The notes under the pieces were generated by a model that had not been told where the DNA came from, searched no databases, and worked only from the letters and a program-made list of their open reading frames with translations. Position numbers and translations under genes: made by a program. Shown in pieces: positions 56,341 to 64,000 of a stretch of 64,000 nucleotides of DNA. The stretch's first letter is position 1; every line of letters starts with the position of its first letter. This DNA is from Bacillus aerolatus (GTDB lineage: Bacteria > Bacillota > Bacilli > Bacillales > Domibacillaceae). The stretch lies in contig NZ_WEIO01000002.1 in assembly GCF_009183655.1 (NCBI RefSeq), forward strand, positions 248,001-312,000, read 5' to 3'.

Positions 56341-57315
56341 ATGCCGAAAATAAAACATATGATTAGTATAGTGGTAATTGTTGTGATAATGTTATTTTTT
56401 GTTGAAAGCAAGGCAGTCAATAGTTACCTTGATCAATTAAAAAACAAAGCGGAGTTCGTGCATAAAGGCGTTCAGCCATTGTTACATGAAATAAAACAAG
56501 AAGCGAAAGACCGCCGAGTCCGGCCGCAGAATGCAAAAGTCGACCCAGTATGGAAAGCGGTGCCTGGCTATAACGGGCTGGAAGTCGATGTGAAAAAATC
56601 GTATAAATCTATGAAAAAAGATGGGATATTTAACGAAAGTCGTTTAATATACAAGCAAGTGCCGCCTGCCGTTCAGTTAAAGGACTTACCACCTGAGCCA
56701 ATCTACGGTGGCCACCCCGAAAAGCCGATGGTCAGTTTCGCTATCAATGTTGCCTGGGGAGAGGAATACTTGCCAAAAATGTTAGAAGTATTGAAAAAGC
56801 ATTCAATTCATGCTACGTTTTTCTTCGAGGGACGGTGGGTGAAAAAACATCCAGACCTGGCGAAAGTGATTTTAAACGCTGGGCATGAAGGAGGAAATCA
56901 TTCCTATACTCATCCTGATATGGCAGTGATCAGCGCCGAGCGTGCAAAAGAAGAAATGGAAAAAACAAACGATGTAATAGAGGCGGCGACAGGTACGCGT
57001 CCTGTGTTGTTTGCTCCTCCGAGCGGCAGCTTTACCGGTGATACGGTTAAGGTGGCTCATCGTCTCGGGATGCGCACGACTTTGTGGACGGTAGATACGA
57101 TTGACTGGAGGAAACCGTCGCCTGATGTACTTATTAACAGAGTGATCAGCCGCGTTCATCCTGGTGCTATTATTTTAATGCATCCGACTGAAGCATCGTC
57201 AGCCTCCTTAAATACATTGATTATCGAAATAAAAGCAAAACAACTGAAGTTGGACACTGTGTCCAACTTGCTTAGTGAAACTAGAATTATTTCTCATAAA
57301 ACAACTAGTCATTAA
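56341..57315 (+). CDS. ylxY: YlxY, sporulation-associated polysaccharide deacetylase family protein
   Basis: ATG 56341 (GGAAGGAGG upstream) gives 324 residues with an N-terminal hydrophobic signal/anchor (about 7-22) and a NodB-type domain at about 128-310. The metal motif HSYTH is intact (187-191), as are FAPPSGSF and ILMHP. In contrast, the place of the catalytic TFDDG motif reads FAINVAWG (133-140), so the paired aspartates are missing and deacetylase activity is doubtful. I recall the same deviation in B. subtilis YlxY. It is followed by mlpA. Confidence 0.9.
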   Translation: MPKIKHMISIVVIVVIMLFFVESKAVNSYLDQLKNKAEFVHKGVQPLLHEIKQEAKDRRVRPQNAKVDPVWKAVPGYNGLEVDVKKSYKSMKKDGIFNESRLIYKQVPPAVQLKDLPPEPIYGGHPEKPMVSFAINVAWGEEYLPKMLEVLKKHSIHATFFFEGRWVKKHPDLAKVILNAGHEGGNHSYTHPDMAVISAERAKEEMEKTNDVIEAATGTRPVLFAPPSGSFTGDTVKVAHRLGMRTTLWTVDTIDWRKPSPDVLINRVISRVHPGAIILMHPTEASSASLNTLIIEIKAKQLKLDTVSNLLSETRIISHKTTSH

Positions 57316-57358
57316 CGAACTTCGGCTTTTTTACAGCAGCTGAATTAGGAGGATTACA

Positions 57359-58594
57359 TTGATAAAGAAGTTTACTTGTGATAATGGAGTTAGAATAGTA
57401 ATGGAAGAAATACCAACGGTGCGATCAGCGGCGATTGGCATTTGGATTGCGACAGGCTCGAGAGATGAAACGCTTAAAAATAACGGAATTTCTCATTTTT
57501 TAGAACATATGTTTTTTAAAGGAACAGAGACGAAATCGGCGAAAGAAATTGCTGAGAGCTTCGACAGCATCGGAGGCCAAGTCAATGCGTTTACTTCAAA
57601 AGAGTATACTTGCTACTATGCCAAAGTGCTCGATAACTATGCCGCTTATGCGCTGGAAACTCTCGCGGATATGTTTTTCAATTCGACTTTCGTTGAAGAA
57701 GAAATGAATAAAGAAAAAAATGTAGTATCGGAAGAAATTAAAATGTATGAAGACACACCGGATGATATTGTTCATGATTTGCTGAGCAAAGCGGTCTACA
57801 AAAATCACTCACTCGGTTACCCAATTCTCGGTACAGAAGAAACGCTGGCCTCTTTTACAAGAGAGGGATTAAAGCAATACATGCACGATATGTATACACC
57901 TGACCGCGTTGTTATTTCTATCGCAGGCAATGTGAACGATGAGTTAATTCAGCAGGCGGCAAAGCTCTTTGGATCTTATGAAGGAGTCAGCCGTTTAACG
58001 AACGACATACCGCCTGAAACATTTGCAGAAAAGGTATCCCGACAGAAAGAAACAGAACAGGCGCATCTTTGCCTTGGGTTTGAAGGGCTGCCGATCGGAC
58101 ATAAAGATATATACAGCTTAATCATTCTAAATAACATTTTAGGGGGAAGCATGTCTTCCCGATTGTTCCAGGAAGTACGTGAACAGCGCGGCCTTGCTTA
58201 TTCTGTTTTCTCTTATCATTCCTCTTTTCAAGACAGCGGACTGATGACTATATACGGTGGCACGGGAGCAAGCCAGTTGGATGAATTGTTTGAAACGATG
58301 CAGGCGACGTTTGCCTCATTGAAAACGGAAGGGATCAGTGAAAAAGAACTGCATAACAGCAAAGAGCAGTTGAAAGGCAGCTTAATGCTCAGCCTAGAAA
58401 GTACGAACAGCCGAATGAGCCGAAACGGCAAAAATGAGCTTGTTTTGAAAAAACATCGTTCTTTAGATGAAATTGTCAGTCTTATCGATCAAGTCACGCT
58501 TGAGAGCGTCAATAACTTAGGTGAGGGAATATTCAGCAGCGATTTTTCAGCTGCATTAATCAGTCCGGACGGGAAACTGCCGGCGACTATGTAA
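57359..58594 (+). CDS. mlpA: MlpA (YmxG), M16-family zinc protease
   Basis: This is a processing-protease-like M16 enzyme of 411 residues. The inverted zinc motif HFLEH is at residues 46-50 (H46, E49, H50), with the downstream glutamate in the EEEMNKEKNVVSEEIKMYEDTP region. The C-terminal M16 half has the R/Y pair region QEVREQRGLAYSVFSY. The TTG start follows TTAGGAGG. The physiological substrate is not known to me. The B. subtilis neighbour ymxH is missing behind it. Confidence 0.94.
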   Translation: MIKKFTCDNGVRIVMEEIPTVRSAAIGIWIATGSRDETLKNNGISHFLEHMFFKGTETKSAKEIAESFDSIGGQVNAFTSKEYTCYYAKVLDNYAAYALETLADMFFNSTFVEEEMNKEKNVVSEEIKMYEDTPDDIVHDLLSKAVYKNHSLGYPILGTEETLASFTREGLKQYMHDMYTPDRVVISIAGNVNDELIQQAAKLFGSYEGVSRLTNDIPPETFAEKVSRQKETEQAHLCLGFEGLPIGHKDIYSLIILNNILGGSMSSRLFQEVREQRGLAYSVFSYHSSFQDSGLMTIYGGTGASQLDELFETMQATFASLKTEGISEKELHNSKEQLKGSLMLSLESTNSRMSRNGKNELVLKKHRSLDEIVSLIDQVTLESVNNLGEGIFSSDFSAALISPDGKLPATM

Positions 58595-58602
58595 AGTAAC
58601 AC

Positions 58603-58631
58603 AGCTTCTGCTATAAAAGCAGAGGCTTTTT
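58603..58631 (+). terminator. Rho-independent terminator after mlpA
   Basis: AGCTTCTGCT (58603-58612) pairs with AGCAGAGGCT (58618-58627), ten pairs with one G-U, loop ATAAA, followed by TTTT. Confidence 0.85.
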
Positions 58632-58664
58632 CTATGGAAAAGAAACTTCTTCTCTATCCATTTC

Positions 58665-58691
58665 ACCGAAATATTATTTTTTCATACAATG
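58665..58691 (+). promoter_or_regulatory. Candidate SigK-type promoter of dpaAB
   Basis: AC (58665-58666), 16 bases, CATACAATG (58683-58691), against the SigK pattern AC-N16/17-CATANNNTA; the last A is replaced by G. dpaAB (spoVF) is a SigK-dependent mother-cell operon in B. subtilis, and the position behind a terminator fits. Confidence 0.5.
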
Positions 58692-58734
58692 TAGAAGTGA
58701 GGAAGGAGAGAGTGTAAAAAGGATGGTGAAGACG

Positions 58735-59619
58735 ATGCTGACAGAGCTCCAAGTGGCGGTATTAGGCGGAGATGCCCGCCAGCTTGAGATCATCAGGAAA
58801 TTAACAGAGCTCGATGCAAAAGTGTATTTAGTGGGATTTGATCAGCTTGAACAAAGCTTTACCGGCGCTGTAAAAGAAAAACTGGAAGATCTGCCTTTTG
58901 ACGAATTAGACGCTATTGTTCTGCCTGTAGCAGGTTTGCAGCCAACAGGAGAAATTGAAACGGTGTTTTCAGCTGATCACCTCCGTTTAAAGAAAGAAAT
59001 GCTCATGAAAACACCAGCCCACTGCATCATATTTACAGGGATCAGCCCGCCGGTTCTCACAAAACTGGCAGAACAAACAGGCAAAACACTCATCTGCTTG
59101 TTTGACCGAGATGATGTAGCCATTTATAACTCCATCCCGACAGCGGAAGGAGCGGTTATGATGGCAATTCAGCATACGGACTTTACGATTCATGGCTCAT
59201 CTGTTGCTGTACTCGGCATGGGGAGGGTCGGGATGAGTGTGGCAAGAACGTTTAATAATTTAGGGGCCAAAGTAAAGCTTGGTGCGAGAAAAAGCGAACA
59301 TTTAGCACGTGCTATAGAAATGAGGTTAACACCGTTTTCGATTGAACAGCTCCCACAAGAAGCAGAATCTCTGGACATTATTATCAATACAATTCCTTCT
59401 CTAGTAATCACCGCTCAAGCCATCGCGAAAATGAGATCACACACACTGATTATTGACCTTGCTTCCAAACCAGGAGGAACTGATTTTCAATTTGCCAAAA
59501 AAAGAGGCATAAAAGCCATCCTTGCTTTAGGACTTCCGGGGGTTGTTGCTCCGAAGACAGCAGGTCAGATTTTAGCAGGCGTGCTTGCGGAACTGTTAAA
59601 GAAAGATGGATTAAAATGA
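58735..59619 (+). CDS. dpaA: DpaA (SpoVFA), dipicolinate synthase subunit A
   Basis: With DpaB this makes dipicolinic acid from dihydrodipicolinate in the mother cell for spore heat resistance. ATG 58735 (MLTELQVAVLGGDARQ) matches the B. subtilis start and has GGATGGTGA just upstream; it gives 294 residues. ATG 58723 is the alternative. Two Rossmann-like parts are visible: VAVLGGDARQLEI at the N-terminus and VAVLGMGRVGMSVARTF in the middle. ALGLPGVVAPKTAGQIL lies near the C-terminus. Confidence 0.96.
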   Translation: MLTELQVAVLGGDARQLEIIRKLTELDAKVYLVGFDQLEQSFTGAVKEKLEDLPFDELDAIVLPVAGLQPTGEIETVFSADHLRLKKEMLMKTPAHCIIFTGISPPVLTKLAEQTGKTLICLFDRDDVAIYNSIPTAEGAVMMAIQHTDFTIHGSSVAVLGMGRVGMSVARTFNNLGAKVKLGARKSEHLARAIEMRLTPFSIEQLPQEAESLDIIINTIPSLVITAQAIAKMRSHTLIIDLASKPGGTDFQFAKKRGIKAILALGLPGVVAPKTAGQILAGVLAELLKKDGLK

Positions 59620-59635
59620 AAGGGGATTAGCTAAC

Positions 59636-60235
59636 ATGTCATTAAAAGGGAAGCGGATTGGCTTTGGCATTACCGGCTCTCATTGTACGTACGAAGAGGT
59701 ATTCCCTCAAATAAAAAAGCTTGTCGAGCTTGGAGCGGAAGTGGTACCTGTCGTTACTGCTACGATGAAAGGAACAGGCACTCGTTTCGGCGAAGCGGGG
59801 GTATGGGTAGAAAAGATTGAACAAGTGACAGGAAAAAAAGTGATTGACTCAATTGTGGGTGCTGAGCCCCTTGGGCCAAAAGTTCCGCTCGACTGCATGG
59901 TCATTGCCCCGATCACTGGCAACTCTCTTAGCAAGTTTGCCAATGCAATGACGGATTCCCCAGTCCTAATGGCTGCAAAAGCGACACTCCGTAATTTAAA
60001 ACCGGTTGTTCTTGGTATATCGACGAATGATGCGCTCGGGTTAAACGGATTAAACATCATGAGACTTATGCCGGTAAAAAATATATACTTCATTCCTTTC
60101 GGCCAGGATGACCCAATTAAAAAGCCTAACTCGATGGTTGCAAGGATGGCCAGTTTGCAGGAAACGATTGAAGCTGCATTAAATGGGAAACAAGTACAGC
60201 CGGTAATCATTGAGAGATTCAGGGATGGGAGTTAA
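59636..60235 (+). CDS. dpaB: DpaB (SpoVFB), dipicolinate synthase subunit B
   Basis: This flavoprotein-like subunit of dipicolinate synthase has 199 residues, as in B. subtilis. The fold is that of the flavodoxin-like UbiX/Dfp family, with GFGITGSHCTYEEVFPQI at the N-terminus and DCMVIAPITGNSLSKFANAM in the middle. It is 16 bases behind dpaA and co-transcribed. It shows that the organism makes endospores with dipicolinate. Confidence 0.97.
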   Translation: MSLKGKRIGFGITGSHCTYEEVFPQIKKLVELGAEVVPVVTATMKGTGTRFGEAGVWVEKIEQVTGKKVIDSIVGAEPLGPKVPLDCMVIAPITGNSLSKFANAMTDSPVLMAAKATLRNLKPVVLGISTNDALGLNGLNIMRLMPVKNIYFIPFGQDDPIKKPNSMVARMASLQETIEAALNGKQVQPVIIERFRDGS

Positions 60236-60260
60236 TTTCTCCCTCTTTTCTCTCTTTTTT
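60227..60260 (+). terminator. Weak terminator after dpaB
   Basis: GGGAG (60227-60231) pairs with CTCCC (60239-60243) across the dpaB stop codon, followed by pyrimidine-rich, T-rich sequence. The stem is only five pairs. Confidence 0.4.
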
Positions 60261-60300
60261 TAAGAACTCAGCATTTTGTTGCTCTTTTTAAGCTTTAATG

Positions 60301-60309
60301 TGTTAAAAT
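60301..60309 (+). promoter_or_regulatory. Extended -10 promoter candidate for asd-dapG-dapA
   Basis: TGTTAAAAT has the TGn extension and TAAAAT (60304-60309), about 112 bases before the asd ATG. No good -35 is seen at 17 bases. No lysine riboswitch features are present in the leader. Confidence 0.45.
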
Positions 60310-60421
60310 AGTAGCTATTAAAAGTGCTGTTCTATTCTTTTTACTATTTAATATTATTTGAAAACTATTACATATGCACAAGTTTATTTGTCCATAGGGA
60401 ATCTGAAAGGGGAAAAAGAAA

Positions 60422-61474
60422 ATGAGTAATAATGGATTTCACGTCGCTCTTGTAGGTGCAACGGGAGCGGTCGGCCAACAAATGCTTGAAACACTAGAAG
60501 AGAGAGAGTTTCCAATCCGCGAGCTGACATTGCTTTCATCTGCGCGTTCAGCCGGGAAAGTCATTCTTTTTAAAGGTAAAGAGGTCACTGTGCAGGAAGC
60601 AAAGCCTGAGAGTTTCGAAGGAGTAGACATCGCTTTGTTTAGTGCAGGAGGCAGCATTTCGAAACAGCTCGCTCCAGAAGCGGTGAAACGAGGCGCCATT
60701 GTCGTGGATAACACGAGCGCTTACCGCATGGATAAAGAAGTTCCGCTCGTCGTACCGGAAGTGAATAAAGATGATTTAAACAAACATAAAGGCATTATTG
60801 CCAATCCAAACTGTTCAACGATTCAAATGGTGGCGGCACTTGAGCCGATCCGCCAATCATACGGGTTGAAGAAAGTAATTGTTTCGACTTACCAGGCTGT
60901 GTCCGGAGCAGGAGCGCAAGCTATAGATGAAATGTACAACCAAACACAGGCGATTCTTGATGGTAAAGAATTCGCACCTGAAGTACTCCCAGTCGGCGGT
61001 GACAAAAAGCATTATCAAATCGCTTTTAATGCCATTCCTCAAATCGATAAATTTGAGGAAAACGGATTTACATTTGAAGAAATGAAAATGATCAATGAAA
61101 CAAAAAAAATCATGAATATGCCTGAACTCAGCGTAGCAGCTACATGTGTACGCCTTCCGGTAGAAACGGGTCATTCAGAGTCTGTTTATTTTGAAGTGGA
61201 TACCCAAGGCTTGTCAGCAGCCGACATTAAAAACAAATTAACAGATGCTCCCGGAGTGGTGCTTGAAGATAATCCTGCAGAACAAGTGTATCCGATGCCT
61301 GCCCATTGCGTCGGTAAAAAAGAAGTATTTGTAGGCCGGGTGCGCAAAGACCTGGATGAAGATACTGGATTCCATATGTGGGTTGTTTCCGATAACCTTA
61401 TCAAGGGCGCTGCCTGGAATTCTGTACAAATTGCAGAAACGCTTATCGAGATGGAGCTAGTGAAGGAAAAGTAA
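60422..61474 (+). CDS. asd: Aspartate-semialdehyde dehydrogenase
   Basis: This enzyme reduces aspartyl phosphate to the semialdehyde, the common step to lysine, methionine and threonine. It has 350 residues. The NADP-binding GATGAVGQQ is at the N-terminus (13-20), and catalytic C131 is in NPNCSTIQM. RLPVETGHSESVYFE belongs to the dimer/substrate region. AAAGGGG precedes the ATG. It is the first gene of asd-dapG-dapA. Confidence 0.98.
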   Translation: MSNNGFHVALVGATGAVGQQMLETLEEREFPIRELTLLSSARSAGKVILFKGKEVTVQEAKPESFEGVDIALFSAGGSISKQLAPEAVKRGAIVVDNTSAYRMDKEVPLVVPEVNKDDLNKHKGIIANPNCSTIQMVAALEPIRQSYGLKKVIVSTYQAVSGAGAQAIDEMYNQTQAILDGKEFAPEVLPVGGDKKHYQIAFNAIPQIDKFEENGFTFEEMKMINETKKIMNMPELSVAATCVRLPVETGHSESVYFEVDTQGLSAADIKNKLTDAPGVVLEDNPAEQVYPMPAHCVGKKEVFVGRVRKDLDEDTGFHMWVVSDNLIKGAAWNSVQIAETLIEMELVKEK

Positions 61475-61515
61475 TACTTGGATGATCACACCACGGAAGT
61501 GCAGAGGTGTTTACA

Positions 61516-62754
61516 GTGAAAATTATCATACAAAAATTCGGCGGTACATCTGTACGCAACGAAGAATCGCGCCAGCATGCAAAGCGGCATATTGAATCAG
61601 CAATTAAAGAAGGATATAAAGTAGTTGTCGTCGTTTCTGCAATGGGCCGTAAGGAAGACCCTTATGCAACGGACACATTGCTATCTCTAGTGAATGGAAC
61701 AGAGATGAAGCTGACGGCAAGAGAGCAGGATATGCTTCTTTCTTGTGGTGAAGTGATATCCAGCCTTGTTTTCACGAATATGCTGCTCGAAAGCGGGATT
61801 ACCGCCTGCGCCATGAATGGCGCTCAGGCAGGGTTTGTGACGAACGATGATCACACGAGTGCTAAAATCCTTGAAATGAAATGTGACCGGCTATTGAAGG
61901 CACTTGAATCGCACGATGCAGTTGTCGTAGCCGGTTTTCAAGGAGCCACTAAGGCGGGAGACACGACAACAATCGGACGCGGAGGAAGCGACACGTCAGC
62001 GGCCGCTCTCGGCGCTGCCTTAAAAGCGGACTGGGTAGATATATTCACAGATGTTGAAGGAATAATGACAGCTGATCCCCGCATTACAGACAAGGCACGC
62101 CCGCTGTCCATCGTCACCTATACTGAAGTGTGTAACATGGCTTACCAAGGAGCAAAGGTTATTCATCCGCGTGCGGTGGAAATTGCTATGCAGGCGAAAG
62201 TGCCGGTGCGCATCCGTTCCACTCAATCTGCCGGAGTAGGCACGCTTGTCACTTCGATTACGAAACCAAACCAAGGTCCGGACGTGCGTGAGCGCCTTGT
62301 TACGGGAATTGCCCACGTCAGTGACGTTGCTCAAATAAAGGTGCAAGCAAAAAAAGATCATTACAATGTACAGGCGGAAGTATTTAAAGCGATGGCCAAT
62401 GAAAAGATCAGTGTAGACTTTATTAATATTTCTCCAACAGGTGTCGTCTATACTGTCGCGGGACACGTAGCTGACCGCGCCCTTCTTGTTTTGAAAGAAA
62501 TGGGTTACGAACCTGAAGTGGAGAAAGGATGCGCAAAAGTATCGGTTGTAGGAGCTGGTATGACAGGTGTACCTGGTGTTACATCGAAAATTGTCACTGC
62601 GCTGGCTGAAAAAGGTGTTCGTATTTTACAATCTGCCGACAGCCATACAACCATTTGGGTGCTTGTGAAAAATGAAGAGCTCGTTACAGCAGTTAATGCG
62701 CTTCATGATGCATTTCTTTTACACAAGGATCAATTCGAATATGAAAAAAATTAA
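61516..62754 (+). CDS. dapG: Aspartokinase I (diaminopimelate-sensitive type)
   Basis: This kinase phosphorylates aspartate at the head of the pathway. GTG 61516 after GAGGTG gives 412 residues. The kinase domain starts with KFGGTSV and has GRGGSDTSAAALGAAL and FTDVEGIMTADPR. Two C-terminal ACT domains follow (about 265-400), the allosteric part. Name choice follows its place between asd and dapA, as in B. subtilis; lysine- or threonine-sensitive types cannot be excluded by sequence alone. Confidence 0.95.
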   Translation: MKIIIQKFGGTSVRNEESRQHAKRHIESAIKEGYKVVVVVSAMGRKEDPYATDTLLSLVNGTEMKLTAREQDMLLSCGEVISSLVFTNMLLESGITACAMNGAQAGFVTNDDHTSAKILEMKCDRLLKALESHDAVVVAGFQGATKAGDTTTIGRGGSDTSAAALGAALKADWVDIFTDVEGIMTADPRITDKARPLSIVTYTEVCNMAYQGAKVIHPRAVEIAMQAKVPVRIRSTQSAGVGTLVTSITKPNQGPDVRERLVTGIAHVSDVAQIKVQAKKDHYNVQAEVFKAMANEKISVDFINISPTGVVYTVAGHVADRALLVLKEMGYEPEVEKGCAKVSVVGAGMTGVPGVTSKIVTALAEKGVRILQSADSHTTIWVLVKNEELVTAVNALHDAFLLHKDQFEYEKN

Positions 62755-62784
62755 GTCATTGATTTGAGTGAAGGAGGAATTAGT

Positions 62785-63648
62785 ATGGTTTCTTTCGGGC
62801 GGGTGTCGACAGCAATGGTGACGCCATTTGACTCAAAAGGAAACGTTGATTTTGAAAGAACGACCCAGTTGGTGGACTATTTAATAAGCAACGGCACAGA
62901 TTCTCTTGTCGTAGCTGGAACGACAGGAGAATCGCCTACTTTGACTGTCGAAGAAAAAGTTGCTTTATTCTGCCACACAGTTAAAGCAGCAAATGGACGA
63001 GTACCTGTCGTGGCGGGAACTGGCAGCAACAATACACGCCAGTCTATAGAATTAACGAAAAAAGCGGAAGAAGCAGGCGTGGATGCGATTATGCTTGTTG
63101 CCCCTTATTACAATAAACCGAACCAGGAAGGCTTATACCAGCATTTTAAAACTATTGCCGAAGCTACTAAACTGCCGGTAATGATTTATAATATCCCAAG
63201 CCGTTCCAGTGTCAATATTACACCTGAAACAACGATCAGATTGTCAAAAGTGCCTAATATTGTCGCTACAAAAGAAGCGAGCGGTAATTTAGATGCGGCA
63301 ACAGAAATCATTGCAGGTACAGACGGTGATTTTCAAGTTTACAGCGGAGACGATGGTCTTACCCTGCCGATCCTTTCAGTAGGAGGAGATGGCGTCGTAT
63401 CTGTTGCTTCCCACGTTGCAGGCAATGAAATGCAACAAATGGTGACAGCTTTCTTGAACGGTGATTATCAGCGGGCGGCAAAACTGCACCAGCAATTGTT
63501 ACCGCTCGTCAAAGGGCTGTTTACAGCCCCGAGCCCTGTTCCAGTAAAAACGGCTTTGCAGCTGAAAGGCATGGATATGGGATCTGTACGTTTGCCGCTT
63601 ATTCCTCTTTCGGAAGCTGAGCGCGCTGCTTTACAAAAGTTATTATAA
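62785..63648 (+). CDS. dapA: 4-hydroxy-tetrahydrodipicolinate synthase
   Basis: This enzyme condenses pyruvate and aspartate semialdehyde, the first committed step to diaminopimelate, lysine and dipicolinate. ATG 62785 after AAGGAGG gives 287 residues. Schiff-base lysine K163 is in ATKEASGNL. T46 and T47 are in AGTTGES, Y135 in MIYNIPSR, and R140 follows. The product feeds DpaAB, encoded upstream. A large hairpin with T tract follows the gene. Confidence 0.98.
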   Translation: MVSFGRVSTAMVTPFDSKGNVDFERTTQLVDYLISNGTDSLVVAGTTGESPTLTVEEKVALFCHTVKAANGRVPVVAGTGSNNTRQSIELTKKAEEAGVDAIMLVAPYYNKPNQEGLYQHFKTIAEATKLPVMIYNIPSRSSVNITPETTIRLSKVPNIVATKEASGNLDAATEIIAGTDGDFQVYSGDDGLTLPILSVGGDGVVSVASHVAGNEMQQMVTAFLNGDYQRAAKLHQQLLPLVKGLFTAPSPVPVKTALQLKGMDMGSVRLPLIPLSEAERAALQKLL

Positions 63649-63656
63649 AACACTTT

Positions 63657-63757
63657 AAAATGCCCGATAAGAAAAAGATCTCTTAAAGGATGCAATCGCA
63701 GAAATCACTTTTTCTGTCTCCGCTTCCGGCAGGCGATCGCTTATCCGGGCATTTTTT
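63657..63757 (+). terminator. Large branched terminator structure after dapA
   Basis: AAAATGCCCGATAAG (63657-63671) pairs with CTTATCCGGGCATTTT (63740-63755) with a single bulged base, running into seven T residues. The 68 bases inside can form ATCGC (63695-63699) with GCGAT (63733-63737) and a CAGAAA/TTTCTG hairpin starting at 63699. It is much larger than an ordinary terminator. Confidence 0.75.
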
Positions 63758-63805
63758 TGTCATGATAAAAATGCTGAAAGCGCCGGCAGTTCATGGAAGT
63801 TAGTA

Positions 63806-63835
63806 TTGGCTTTACTTTCCTTCATCCCTTATAAT
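63806..63835 (+). promoter_or_regulatory. SigA promoter of the RNase J gene
   Basis: TTGGCT (63806-63811), 18 bases, perfect TATAAT (63830-63835), 51 bases before the GTG start at 63887. Confidence 0.65.
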
Positions 63836-63886
63836 AAACATAATGTGATGGGACGGGTTGTTCTTAAGTATAGGAGGAAGTTTATA

Positions 63887-64000
63887 GTGAGTAAGAAAAA
63901 AAATGAAACAATAAAAGTAATTCCGCTTGGCGGAGTAGGTGAAATCGGCAAGAATATGACAGTCGTGGAAGTGGACGAAGAAATTTTTGTAATCGACAGC
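63887..64000 (+). CDS. rnjB: RNase J (RnjB type), N-terminal part only
   Basis: GTG 63887 with TAGGAGGAAG upstream opens a frame that runs off the window: 38 residues, containing [20 protein letters not shown]. That is the typical N-terminus of the metallo-beta-lactamase-fold ribonuclease J family, which acts in RNA decay and processing. The position after dapA points to RNase J2 (rnjB, ymfA) rather than J1. The catalytic motifs are beyond the window. Confidence 0.9.
   Translation, partial: MSKKKNETIKVIPLGGVGEIGKNMTVVEVDEEIFVIDS

Noticed and set aside
60236-60421. Lysine riboswitch before asd-dapG-dapA
   Set aside because: The leader is AT-rich and lacks the conserved purine-rich core and the set of long helices of the lysine element.
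1-64000. Mobile elements, CRISPR arrays, tRNA or rRNA genes
   Set aside because: No transposase, integrase island, regular spaced repeats or cloverleaf/rRNA signatures were seen; XerC is the only recombinase and is housekeeping.

Overview
The window is a chromosomal stretch from a motile, endospore-forming, low-to-moderate-GC Gram-positive bacterium of the Bacillaceae. The basis is gene order and close protein similarity to the Bacillus subtilis trmFO-codY-fla/che-sigD-rpsB-polC-infB-pnp-dpa-dapA region as I remember it. Every confident gene lies on the + strand. There are no tRNA or rRNA genes, insertion sequences, prophage genes or CRISPR arrays. The species cannot be named from this alone.

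Layout. (1) 1-4776: end of trmFO, then the cod operon (xerC, hslV, hslU, codY), closed by a strong terminator. (2) 4777-5158: the only gene-free stretch over 300 bases; it holds the control region of the motility operon. (3) 5159-32534: a complete fla/che operon. It covers rod and basal body (flgB, flgC, fliE, fliF), switch (fliG, fliM, fliY), export apparatus (fliHIJ, fliO, fliPQR, flhBA), hook assembly (fliK, flgD, hook gene), flagellar placement (flhF, flhG), chemotaxis (cheY, cheB, cheA, cheW, cheC, cheD) and regulators (swrD, sigD, swrB). (4) 32683-41769: rpsB, tsf, pyrH, frr, uppS, cdsA, dxr, rasP, proS. (5) 41857-46179: polC. (6) 46343-56245: the nusA-infB translation and RNA cluster (rimP to rpsO) and pnp. 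(7) 56341-63648: sporulation and diaminopimelate genes (ylxY, mlpA, dpaA, dpaB, asd, dapG, dapA). These link lysine and cell-wall precursor synthesis to the spore's dipicolinic acid. (8) 63887-64000: the start of an RNase J gene (rnjB).

No new multi-gene system is visible. The most interesting signals are regulatory. A nearly perfect SigD-type promoter (31044-31070) sits right behind a terminator-like hairpin and in front of sigD itself. A second good SigD-type match (14423-14449) precedes the hook gene. At swrD a strong Shine-Dalgarno sequence is separated from the start codon by a 10-bp hairpin (15348-15373) that would bring the two to normal spacing when folded. A CodY-like palindrome abuts the extended -10 of the flgB promoter. 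Two nested terminator structures lie in front of truB and rnjB. At protein level, FlgD carries a duplicated Tudor-like domain and the hook gene has an AT-richer central segment.

All functional names rest on motif recognition and recalled family members. Promoters and hairpins were found by eye and have not been tested computationally.
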